The position numbers were made by a program, and so were the translations under genes. A stretch of 64,000 nucleotides of DNA from Clonostachys chloroleuca (taxonomy: Eukaryota; Ascomycota; Sordariomycetes; Hypocreales; Bionectriaceae), in assembly GCA_037952775.1 (NCBI GenBank), contig JBANAY010000003.1, positions 124,001 to 188,000 of the forward strand, read 5' to 3'. Positions 32,727 through 42,527 of the stretch are shown here, piece after piece. Under the pieces are notes generated by a model. That model saw only the letters and a list, made by a program, of their open reading frames with translations. It searched no databases and was not told where the DNA came from. Positions within the stretch are counted from its first letter, which is position 1. Each line of letters starts with the position of its first letter.

Positions 32727-34402
32727 TCACTCCCCGCCCGCTTGCTGCCGCTCTTTAAGCTTCAATACAGGTCCATCGTGAAGAGACGTAAACACATCAT
32801 AGAGTTGGAACTCATCTTTCCTGCCTCTGCCATCCTTTCTACCGACAGTACCAGCGCCAATCTGGCCTTGCGGTCCAGGGGCGATCTCCAGGTCAAAGTA
32901 ATACAATGTTTTGGCCATGGTCAGGCTGATTTCGAGATAGGCCACTGCCTTTCCAGCACAGGATCGACCACCCACCCCAAAGGGAGCAAATGCGCGCCGC
33001 ATCAATGATGAAGAGTCTCTTCCTTCAGCTGTCAGCCACCTTTCCGGAATGAACTTGAAAGGGTCTGAGAAGTATTCCTCATTATGATGCAGAGCGTATA
33101 TGTTAACAGCAACCTGACTTCCACTGGGGATGACATGACCGTCAACCACAAGAGGAGGGTCTTCTTTGCCACCGTCGGCCAGCTTTTTTGGTGGGATTTT
33201 CTCACGCCATAGCATGCCTGGAGCAGGGGGAGACATGCGCAATGCCTCATCGATGCAGGCTCGGAGGTATACGCAATCTCGGAGTGCCTTTCCAGAATGA
33301 ATATCCTCACCGGATTGAAAATGAGTTCGTATCTCTTCATTCAGCTTTTCATAGACTCTTGGATAGCGTGTCAAGTAAAAGAAGAGCGCAGCCATGGCGG
33401 TTGCTGAAGTGGCACCTCCAGCTACAACGAAGAAGAAAGCTTCAGCCCACAGCTCACTGTTGATGAGGCTTGTGCCACCTTTCATACTGTCCGCGGCATA
33501 TGCATAAAGATCTCGCTTGGCATCTTTAGGCATGCTGGTGCGATTGACGATCATCTTCCCAATGATGCTCCTGTACTTGTTGCGAATCTTGCTTCCCAGT
33601 ATCTTCAGGGCAGGCTCAATGAAGGCTAACTTGGGAAACTGCATGTAGATATTAACACGCACATTGACAAAAGACAATCCCCACATCAACCACTGATTAG
33701 TTTCCTCTGTCTGCATCTTGAGCGGGTATCCAAATCCGAGATGCCCTACTACGTCCCCCCCAAGGTACTCGAGACGTTTCGTCATATTGATTGGCTCCGA
33801 CAGACGGCATGACTTTCGCAGCTGCTGGACAAATGTGTCGATCTGTTCTGCCATTGTAGGTTCAAAGTCCCGCATGGCTTTCTCTGAGATGGGCTGGCTG
33901 ATGATCTTTCGCTTTCTACGATGCTCGTCGACTTCAGGAGTATCGAAAACATTTCCCAAAGGTGTCATTCGTGTCAGGACATAAACTTCGGACTTTGTCA
34001 CCAAGGGGTTCGCGTATATGTCTAAGAATAGGTTAGCATTGTGTTTTAGGTCGCAAAGCCTTGCTAGTATTTACCTTGAACTGCCGTGATCGTATTGAAA
34101 ATTAATCTATTTGGACCATACCGTACCACAGGGCCGAACTTGACATGGTTTTCGTAACTTGCCAAATGGCCGCGTCTCCTTATAGCTTGTATGCCGCCAT
34201 AGAGATTGGTCACTTTTGCGAGAAAAGGCCCTGGGATATTCTTGAATGGATGAAGGAAAAGGCGACGGGAGAAGAGTAAGAACAGCTGTCCCTATGTCAA
34301 TCAAAATACACCCAGACACTGCGAGTGCTTTGGACTTACCCATGCGATGAGCAGATAGAGAAAATATGTCCCTACTACACCTACAATACCCGTCCAAGCC
34401 AT
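32727..34402 (-). CDS. Cytochrome P450 monooxygenase
   Basis: Membrane-anchored haem monooxygenase of the endoplasmic reticulum, 524 aa from exons 34402-34340, 34291-34075 and 34021-32727. The N-terminal helix (IVGVVGTYFLYLLIAWGQLFLL) is followed by NIPGPFLAKV. The I-helix has VAGGATSAT in place of the common AGxDT, the K-helix ExxR is EALR, PERW is present, and the haem loop is FGVGGRSCAG with the ligand Cys. Its sequence does not show the CYP53 benzoate hydroxylase pattern that I would expect, so I do not assign a family. It lies at the right edge of the catabolic cluster, converging with the dioxygenase, and may hydroxylate the aromatic ring or side chain. Confidence 0.88.
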
Positions 34403-35179
34403 ACTTGGGGTAAATAACAAGAGGTATACACTGTTGATTATGGGTATTGGTGAGGTGGCTAGAATCGATGCTTATTAACGTGGAGAGTTGTCGAGAAAAT
34501 ACAGGGCGATTTGAATGAGCATTAGGAACTGTCACAGTCTACCCGTAAGCATAATATTGAGCTTGCCAGGGTCGTGACTAGGAGGTGGTGTGTGATTAAT
34601 ATTGTGTCAGACAAACAATTGGAAGGGGTGTCATCCCTGTGCTTGGCAGGAAATCCTGATTTGAATCGAAGTACCAACGCGTAAGGGCATTGTTACGTTG
34701 TTGAGGCCGCCGTTTAATCTAGTAAGATTCATTACCAACAAACTATTGAAACCCTGCCACCCGCGCATAATAAGTATCAATCCCGGCCCTTTTTCGTGTT
34801 AGGCAACTAAATCACGTCAGTATCATGCAGGAGATGCAAGCCGATTACGGTTGTCCTCAGTATTAGATGAGCTCTGGAATGTTTCGCTAACTAGGGGGAT
34901 GAGGAGATGACATGTCTATATTTGGCGTATGCTCAATAATGTATGACACAGCAGAACGAGTCCAAGACGGGTAGCTATCAAGCTCGAGAGTCAGACACAT
35001 ATCCAAAAGTAGTTGACAACCTATTGCGTAAACTGTCTCTAAAAGAAGCGGTCGTCGGTGTACTTTATCGCAGTTCAGAGTCGATTCGGAGAGAAATACA
35101 ATTACTCCACTACTGATTTTTCTAATAAATGTTTCTTGAGAATGTTCATTTGCGACCAGGAGCGCGAGGTGATATCTGC
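34403..35179. other. Intergenic region, P450 and receptor-like gene
   Basis: About 780 bases. A minus-strand open frame (34887-35279) overlaps the end of the receptor gene and looks like a chance frame. No other structure seen. Confidence 0.45.
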
Positions 35180-36704
35180 TTAATGAGTCCCTTGCTTTGT
35201 GGTCCACGGATGCTGGCTTGTTGCCAAGTGTGAATACACCTGTTCTGGAGCAGCGGGATACTGCTCGTTGGTATCCCATTCTACTGTGCGAACAATACCA
35301 GAATTGTGGCCGTGTCTTTCCCTCGCTTCGTCCGCCCCGTTCCCAACAGGCCGGGCTGTTGTAGGCGCCAGCTCATGCCCAGAGTCGCCATCCTCCATTC
35401 TATCATACGGGCTGATTGGCATGTCTGAGACCTTCACGGCTCCTTTACTTGCCCAGCTACCACTACCAGCAGTTACAGTTCCCCTTGATGATTTGCGCAT
35501 GGAAGTAACCCATGATTTAATCGATGAGAACATACTGGTGAAGAAGGGGCTTTGGGTAAATAGCTTGGGAATCGCTGGCACAGAGAGCACCATGATGACG
35601 CATGAACACTCAGATAGTCCCCAAAGGTATGCCCCAGTGACTGCGTAAGTCACATCTCCTTGGTAATTCAACGTAAACGTAGATTGAATGCGGCCCGCGG
35701 CGCAAGCACAAGCGCTATAAAGGATGTTAATGCGAGCAAGACAGAAGGGAGCAGTGGCGGAGACGTACAGCAGTCCAATGGAGAAGATGATGGATACTCC
35801 GAGACGGCGTTGCCCCGTCATATTTAGTTTCCAAATGACTCGCTGTGGGAGTAGCAGGATTATGACATCCATGACCAGATTGAATACCGCAGATGGTGCA
35901 TCAACTCTTTTGCGGTCGAGACACGTTCCGTCGATCCACCTGTTCCAAATCTTCTCTCGTGGGTTGCAGTAAAAATGCACCACAATAATGAAAGCCAGAT
36001 AGAAAAGAATATTGACAACAATAAGTACGTGGCAAGTCCAGAAGAATTTGTTCCGAACACCGTTTGGAACAAATATATGAGTCCATTCCAAGAGGACTGC
36101 CGATTTGGCGAATAGCATTGTGAAGCAGTACATTATCGGGTTGATGTATAGCCGCTAGTTAGTATGGCCATTAGAAAGATGTTCTCTATGTTATTACCGC
36201 AAGTAAAAGCCATGCAATAGGGATTGGAATCTTACATAGGAGACTTTGGACATGTCCCAGGCCGAGACATTCCACTGGTGGACCCAAAGACCGACAACGC
36301 TCCCGATTGAAACGCCAGCCCATACTACACCGGCATAGAAACCCTGTCTTGGTCAGTGTCTTTCTTGGTCTCATAGAGAGGTAGTAGCATACGATGGCAA
36401 TAAAGCCCATGACTATTCAAGAGTAAGTAGATGCTCCAAGGTTCCACCTATGGGGCAGATGGAGGGAGGGGGCTCGTACCATCCTCAGCCCTAACCTTCT
36501 GGAGTAGAAAGACTCGAGTGTATAGACGTGTTGCGAAGCAAAGGGTCGAGATAGCAGTAATGATTGATATGCAGACCATCCCAGCAACGGTATGATTAGG
36601 GGGTCGACGAAATTCGATACAATACCATCGGGAGGAGTCAGTGCTGGCCTTTTCTCCAGCATAGCCTGTTGAAGTGAAGGCGGTAATTTATTGAAATTCT
36701 CCAT
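35180..36704 (-). CDS. Pth11-like seven-helix (rhodopsin-domain) membrane protein, frameshifted in exon 1
   Basis: Integral plasma-membrane protein of the large fungal family related to the Pth11 receptor. Exons 36704-36480, 36412-36393 (only 20 bases), 36343-36236 and 36154-35180 encode 442 aa if one base is restored in the five-base G/C run at 36599-36603. Before the run the frame reads DGIVSNFVDP, and after it PNHTVAGMVCISIITAISTLCFATRLYTR. Family marks are GFYAGVVWAGVSIGSVVGLWVHQWNVSAWDMSKVSY, INPIMYCFTMLFAKSAVLLEW, the Cys in FYCNPREKIW, and DVIILLLPQRVIWKL. About seven hydrophobic segments are followed by a long polar tail. CFEM is absent. Ligand and coupling are unknown; it may sense a surface or nutrient cue. 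Confidence 0.85.
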
Positions 36705-38424
36705 TCTGTACAAGGGTCAGCCGAAGAAAGACAATCTAAGATCAAAGACTTTAGATTGCGTTGGTTGGTGTTAGGGAAGACTGGACATTGAAGACTTATT
36801 CAAACATGCGACGACGAATGGGATGGATCCCACCGCATTAATACCTACAGGCTCAGGAGAATACGGAGTAGGATCTTATCCAACCAAAAAATCGACTTAA
36901 AAATAAATGAAAAAAAAAAAAGAGACCAAGCAGGAACGGAACCAAGAGATCTCGGAAGAATGAAATTGAGGCGGTTACTCAATCCAGCGACATCCTCCGA
37001 ACGACTCCGCGTTGCGTCCTTGAATCCTTCAAGGAGACATTCATCAAATCAGGGAATGCTTGGCCGAGATATCGCGCACCAGATTGCGGAATCCAAGTGC
37101 CAAACTCGCCACCACGGTCGCATTCGATTGTTGGGGCCATTTTCTTCATAGTACCTGCACATCGAAACAAACTACTTTCAGAAGGGTGCTACCAAACACT
37201 ATTTATCCCTGTAAATATTGGCAAACGGGAAGGACTACGGTGTCGAATGCTACGCTGGAGACTATGTGTGTACCATTTCAGGGGTACGCAGTTCGTTTGA
37301 AAGATGTATACGATCTTGGGTGTGTGTGTATATCGATATGGATTAGAAATGTACCTGTGATGATGATATCCAGGATATTGAATATAGGGTAGGCTGATAT
37401 GTGCCTTGGCATGGAGGCTGAGTCTTCTTCACCCTAACTGGGAAGTGAGCGGCTGATCTCTTCTCTGTAATTTACCTGCCCTGAATGAAAAAAATATCTG
37501 CTGTCTTGGAGACATGAGTCGAGGGACTTATTATTTTCTTCAACTGCGTTAAGGCGCTGGGCATAGTGCGAGATATTCGCAAATGGCGTGTTCCAAGATT
37601 AAGATCCTACGGGGAAAATGGATGCCGTCTCCGGCGTTGTTTCAGCTTCGTGAGTAGCATTTTGTTTCTCAGAAGGATTTATGAAGATAAGCGGTTTATC
37701 GAATGTGGCGAAGGCATTCCGGAACCTACGGGAAAGGGTTATGCTTGCACAAGGGCTCATATGTCCACTTACGCTCGTATTTACTACTGATAATGGTGTT
37801 ATTCCTTGGCGACAATGCAACAGACAACCCGAATAGGCGCCAACTGCATTCGCTTGGCTCTGCGACGAAATCCAGCCAATGATGCACTTTGAGTCTCATT
37901 ACCTAGACCCCTCCCCCTGATGGATGCCTTGCGAAGGCGTTGAGAGAGCATCCATCAATGCAACCCGCCGGTGCCTACTGGCTGGCTGCCCTCTCCTGTG
38001 CCATTGACAAAGAACCTTTCCGAGCCCCTGTCACAGGCGCGTACATCTGAACACATTGATTGATTCATACCAATGCCAACAATGCAACATCATGTGGGTG
38101 CACTCGCCCCCGTGCCATTAAATTCTAGCCCCCATGTTACAGGCGTCAACACCTGATTGATTGATTAATTCATTCCAATGCAACATGCGGGTGCTTACCC
38201 GTTGGCTGTCCCTCCCTTGGGTGGTGCCATTGTAAAAAGATGCTGACCACACTCAACTTTTGTTCCCCGGCCGCAAGCAAAGGGCATTCTCCAAAAGTGT
38301 GGGATCCCATTCCTTTTTAAAGAAGAATCCAGGCCTGTAAGTCGAATTAGGATGACACATCTGTCTCTACCATGCCAAGTGGCCTAAATTGTCCCAGCCG
38401 CAGCTAGGCATTACACTTTAGCCC
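36705..38424. other. Gene-poor region upstream of exporter
   Basis: About 1.7 kb without a supported gene. It contains an A-run near 36910 and the imperfect tandem repeat at 37950-38235. The rest has only short frames without family resemblance. Confidence 0.5.
37950..38235. repeat. Imperfect tandem repeat, period about 107 bp
   Basis: Nearly three degenerate copies. Each contains a GATTGATT(GATT) segment, CCAATGCAACATG-like and GGGTGC boxes, then CGT(TGGCTG)CCCT and GTGCCATT. Recognisable copies of CAATGCAAC occur near 37956, 38081 and 38176, and GTGCCATT near 37998, 38112 and 38224. It ends about 190 bp before the MFS exporter start, so it could be part of its promoter. Confidence 0.6.
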
Positions 38425-40424
38425 ATGATGGACTCCATCAACGAACAGTCAGCCGCCCAGGGTGGCTCACAACAAGATCGAGATCCGAACACTACTATTG
38501 AGCCAGAGGGCAAGCGTGTTCGAAATACTGAAGAGAAGAGTCCCGATACCGCTATCTTGGAAGGCAACCAGGAAGTCGCCTACGAAAATGAGATTTTTTA
38601 TCTCGACGGCCTTCGCTTCTGGGGCGCCTGTGTGCTGTAGGTTGCATGGCCCTAAACCACCTGTTGACACGCTGACAGTGCCAGCCTTTCGATTATGTTC
38701 TTCCTGGTATCTATGGAGATATCTGTTGTTACAACGGCCTTGGTAGGTATATCGAAAGAGCTAGGGGAGTTCGATAGTGTCAGTTGGATTTTATCTAGTT
38801 ACCTCCTTGGATATGTCGCCGTTGTCATTATTTTCGCCAAGTTCAGCGATATCTTCGGCCGCAGACAAATCTTGGTAACTTGTATATTCATCTTCACAGT
38901 ATTCTCCGGCGCCTGTGGTGCGGCACAGACCATGACTCAACTGTAGGTCCGCTGTCTGTCCAAAGAGACGTCTTCTTTCTCGCTCCGTGGTTCGTTCATA
39001 CTGATTCTTTTTGTGAAGCATCATTCTTCGTGCGTTCCAAGGAATGGGTGGCGGGGGCTCATTTGCGATGAATATGATCTTCTTGATTGAAATGGTGCCC
39101 GCCAGCAAGTATGCACAGTTGGTTGCCAACATGGGCTTCCCCAGTGCAATCGCGTTGGGTTTAGGACCGGTCATCGGGGGTGGAATCACTTCCAACACGA
39201 CTTGGAGATGGGTTTTCCTCATGAAGTATGTAACTGGTCTCCTCACCCATCTCAAATTCTGACGGACCCAACAGCGTTCCAATTGGCGCTTCTGCCATCG
39301 CCCTCGCGTTTCTCGCGATTCCTCGGACCTTCCCCTACTCTGAGCATTCTTCAACCACGCTCCATTGGTCATCTCTTAGAGCGTTTGATCGTGTGGATAT
39401 TCTGGGATCTGGATTACTTCTCCTAGCAACACTCGCAGTAACGGCAGGCTTTGAGGAGGCTGATTCACGTTTCCCATGGAAGTCCGCCTACGTCATTTCC
39501 TTACTAACGATAGGTGGCCTACTCTGGATCTTATTCTCATTCTGGGAACGACATGTTACTCTTGCCAAGACAAACAGAGAACCTGTTCTCCCTTGGAGAT
39601 TCTTTTCGGAGCGTGCCCTCGTTGGTATCTTACTGTAAGCCCATTGCCCTTCCAAACCAACTCTTCAAATAGGCTCATTCCCAATACAGTGGCGAAGTAA
39701 TGTTAGGCGGCCCGATGACCGTCACTGTGTTTCAGCTACCGCAGAGATTCCAGATCATCAACGGGCTGTCAAGCGTGGATGCAGGTGTCAGGCTTGTTCC
39801 ATTTGGAGTAACTGTACCAATTGGCGCCATGCTGGGCAGCCGAATTGCCGGGAACCTCCGAGTCCCGCCTATTTTTGTAGCGATAGGTGGTGCCATTCTC
39901 CAGGTTGTTGGATTTGCTTTGTTGAGTCAACTGCCTTCCACCACTCAGATACCTCCCAGTGTCTATGGCTTTCAAGTTCTGTGTGAATCGGCGTTGGTGC
40001 AACCTACCAGAGCTTGTATATTTTGGTCCCGCTGATAGTAGGTATAAAGGATCAAGGTAAGCTGAACCCAATGCCATCTTGTTTACACTCAAAGTGAGTC
40101 TAATTATTGGTATCGTTAGCTGTTGGAATGGGAGCTGCCACACAATTCCGGATGATGGGCGGGGCTATCGTTCTGGCCCTCTCAACTTCGGTATTCAATA
40201 GCCACGTCTTGCCCGCTCTTGACGAATTAGGACTATCTGGGTCTACTAAAAATCTGCCCCAGACCATAGCCCTAATAGAGAAAACAGACGTGTTAGCCTC
40301 TTTGCGGTCATCACTATCAGAAGGATACAATAGACAGATGTATGTTCTATGCGCTTCCGCTGCAGCACAAGTCTTAGCTGCATTTCTAGTCTTGAAACGC
40401 AAGCAGTGGATTCTCCCGGAGTAA
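38425..40424 (+). CDS. MFS drug:H+ antiporter (DHA2, 14-helix type), frameshifted in exon 5
   Basis: Plasma-membrane exporter of the AflT/HC-toxin-pump kind often found beside polyketide genes. Six exons (38425-38636, 38679-38942, 39019-39225, 39275-39634, 39690-40056, 40120-40424) give 571 aa if one base is restored near 39984-39988, where CGIGVGATYQSLYILVP is expected but the frame slips after FQVLC. A long hydrophilic N-terminus of about 60 residues precedes the membrane part. Motifs include SVSWILSSYLLGYVAVVIIFAKFSDIFGRR (motif A), AFQGMGGGG and LGPVIGGGI (motif C). It converges on the serine hydrolase gene of the polyketide locus. A likely role is export of the polyketide or self-protection, inferred from position. 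Confidence 0.87.
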
Positions 40425-40557
40425 TAACGAAATTTGAGGAAAGAAATCTGAGTATTTCTTATTTAATACAAAAACTCTTTCCGGCTATCAGATATTGTGA
40501 CTGTGAAAACTGTTATATTCACCACCATACCGCGCATTGTATACTTAGTTGCCAAAG

Positions 40558-41404
40558 TTATTTAGCTCTCTCAATGGTTCGCTCAATAGCTCTTATAGCC
40601 TCCTCTAATCCTTCATCTGACCGAGACCCAGGGATTTCGTGCCCTAGCCGATGAATGGACTCCTCCCTTAGGCCTTCGTCACTAATTGTAACAAGATCTT
40701 TGCCCATATTCGCGAACTCGCCACCTTCAGTTGACCAGATGTGCGCTGTGGGAACTCGGAGCATCACGCCGTCTTCATCATAATTTAAAAACCTCGGCTC
40801 CCCTTTACCATCGGAACATGACTGTATATCAATAGGAGACAGCCCGCAGAAGAAGATTCCACACTTTAGTCTAAACACGGGCTGGGGAAGCTGTTCGTCG
40901 GCTATCATGATAGTAGCTGCAACGCAGGCGCCCTCAGAGAAACCTATAATGCCATCAAAGGGCTTAGCGCTCGCCATGAAATTGGAAACGCTGTCGATTA
41001 TCTGGCCGCACAAGGCAGGGTCATCAGGAGTAAAACCAAAATAACGTTCATCAGACTGCCTGGTTTTAAGAGCTATACCTGTGGTGCCCATAACAGATTT
41101 AGCAATGGGCAGAGGCGTTTCATGATTTCAGGAACCTAAGCACCTACCCGCCATGGGCTCTCGGGGGACAGGACCATTCACGAAGGTGAACTCATGGTCT
41201 GGCGTAAAGAATTCGCAAATCCTTGCTGATAATGGATATGTTGTTAATAAGGAAATATGCGCAGGCAAAGATAAAATCTTACCCATTTGGCTTCGAAGAA
41301 CCTGGTCACGGGACTTTTAGTATGCTATTGGCACTGACACTTTGATATTACGTCGCACATACCTCGGCATTCATTCCCTTTCCGTGCAGACAGAGAAAAC
41401 GCAT
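40558..41404 (-). CDS. FSH1-family serine hydrolase, possible polyketide-releasing thioesterase (LovG-like)
   Basis: Small alpha/beta hydrolase, 223 aa from minus-strand exons 41404-41363, 41313-41283, 41225-41148 and 41078-40558. The first three exons are short but join perfectly in phase to MRFLCLHGKGMNAE, then SRDQVLRSQMARICEFF, then DHEFTFVNGPVPREPMAG. The nucleophile elbow is GFSEGA. A catalytic His is in LGHEIPG near the C-terminus; the expected acid after VPTAHIW is not obvious. LovG, which releases the lovastatin nonaketide-derived diketide/nonaketide from HR-PKSs without a thioesterase, belongs to this family. Here the gene is divergent from an HR-PKS that also lacks a thioesterase, so product release is a well-founded inference. 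Confidence 0.9.
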
Positions 41405-42527
41405 GTTTGTTTTTCTTTGAGTGTCTCTATGTGTAATCTAGATGCAGGAAATTAGCAGCCACGCGGCATAGAAGTTCCTTCAACTCTATCACATTTGTGA
41501 ATTAACTTCATAGAAGCTGGAATGCGCTGTTTTTGCAAGGGGTAGCACGGAGGAACCGTTGACCAATGCATTCCAAGGACGAGTGTCTGAGCCACTGTAA
41601 CCTTGGGGGGTGAGAGATTTGAAAAAAGTGATATGCATACAACTGTGATATTTCGTTGTACCCCCTGGTCGCAAGAAATATCGCTTACGTGCAAATGTAA
41701 CCCTTTGGGGTGATATTTTGTGATAGAGTGATATGCATACGACTCTGACAGAGTCTTGTGCCCCTGAAAGGCAAGAAATATCACTCTAGGGTGTAACCTG
41801 TTGGCGCGAGTTTTGCATGCGACTTCAACCTTTATTGTGCCTCTCAGATGCAGGAAATATTGCTTGGGGTGCTACTGTAACCGTGGGCGAGCTGTTTTAA
41901 CATACTTACGACGCGTCCATTTGATAACGCCTCCGAGTTAAAATAAATATAGATATATGCCAGTGCCTGGCAGGATACGAATATGGATATGAATATTAGT
42001 AACGCCAGTGAGTCACTTTAGCTTATTGAGAGAACGTTGGAAAGAAAAATGTCGAAAGAACGGGCAATCAGCCACAAGCACGTATCGCCGAGAGTAACAT
42101 TCCTGTGACAATCGTACTCCGTCGGTCTCTACCTGGATCATGATCCTTCCATGCATGTTACGTGGTCACTATGGGCCCCGATATCAAGTGTTTTGGAAAA
42201 CCAAAGAACCTCCGCGGCTGGCAGGCCCGGCGTTGGCTTCTACTTGTAGTAAGGGCCTTATTGCTGTGTTGGTGATATGATTGGACTCGTACTTTTTCCT
42301 ACCTATTCAAGCAAGGTATTCGAGTAATCAAAGTCATACCAGGTGTCAATAAAATCAAAGTAATCGGATGAACGCAAGTGATAACTATCTTCTCGTAGAA
42401 TAAAGCCATAGAATTATCCAGAGCTTGCCTATACTTCAACGCCCCCTTATTTTGAAACCCACCACGGAGCCTAATCTGTGGAGCTAGTAGCCAATCTTGA
42501 GCAGCCTTTCTCGTGTTGACGGCCAAG
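41405..42527. promoter_or_regulatory. Divergent promoter region of hydrolase and HR-PKS
   Basis: A 1.1-kb spacer between the two divergent starts. Its left half is a tandem repeat array (41597-41920). The right half, 41930-42527, is A/T-rich with no gene recognised. Co-expression of hydrolase and synthase is the natural inference. Confidence 0.55.
41597..41920. repeat. Tandem repeat array, units about 84-102 bp
   Basis: About 3.5 diverged units. Each begins with GTAACC (41597, 41699, 41793, 41877). Within a unit come GTGATATGCATAC(G/A)ACT, or a decayed form, then a GTNCCCCT box and a G(G/C)(A)AGAAATATC(G/A)CT box. The units lie between the divergent serine hydrolase and HR-PKS genes. They may be regulatory repeats or an old minisatellite. 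Confidence 0.65.

Noticed and set aside
32727..34402. Assignment of the cluster P450 as CYP53 benzoate 4-hydroxylase
   Set aside because: Attractive by context, but its sequence around the N-terminal half and the I-helix does not match what I know of CYP53.
34887..35279. Minus-strand open frame of 130 codons overlapping the receptor gene's end
   Set aside because: Out of frame with the receptor and lacking family signs; likely chance.
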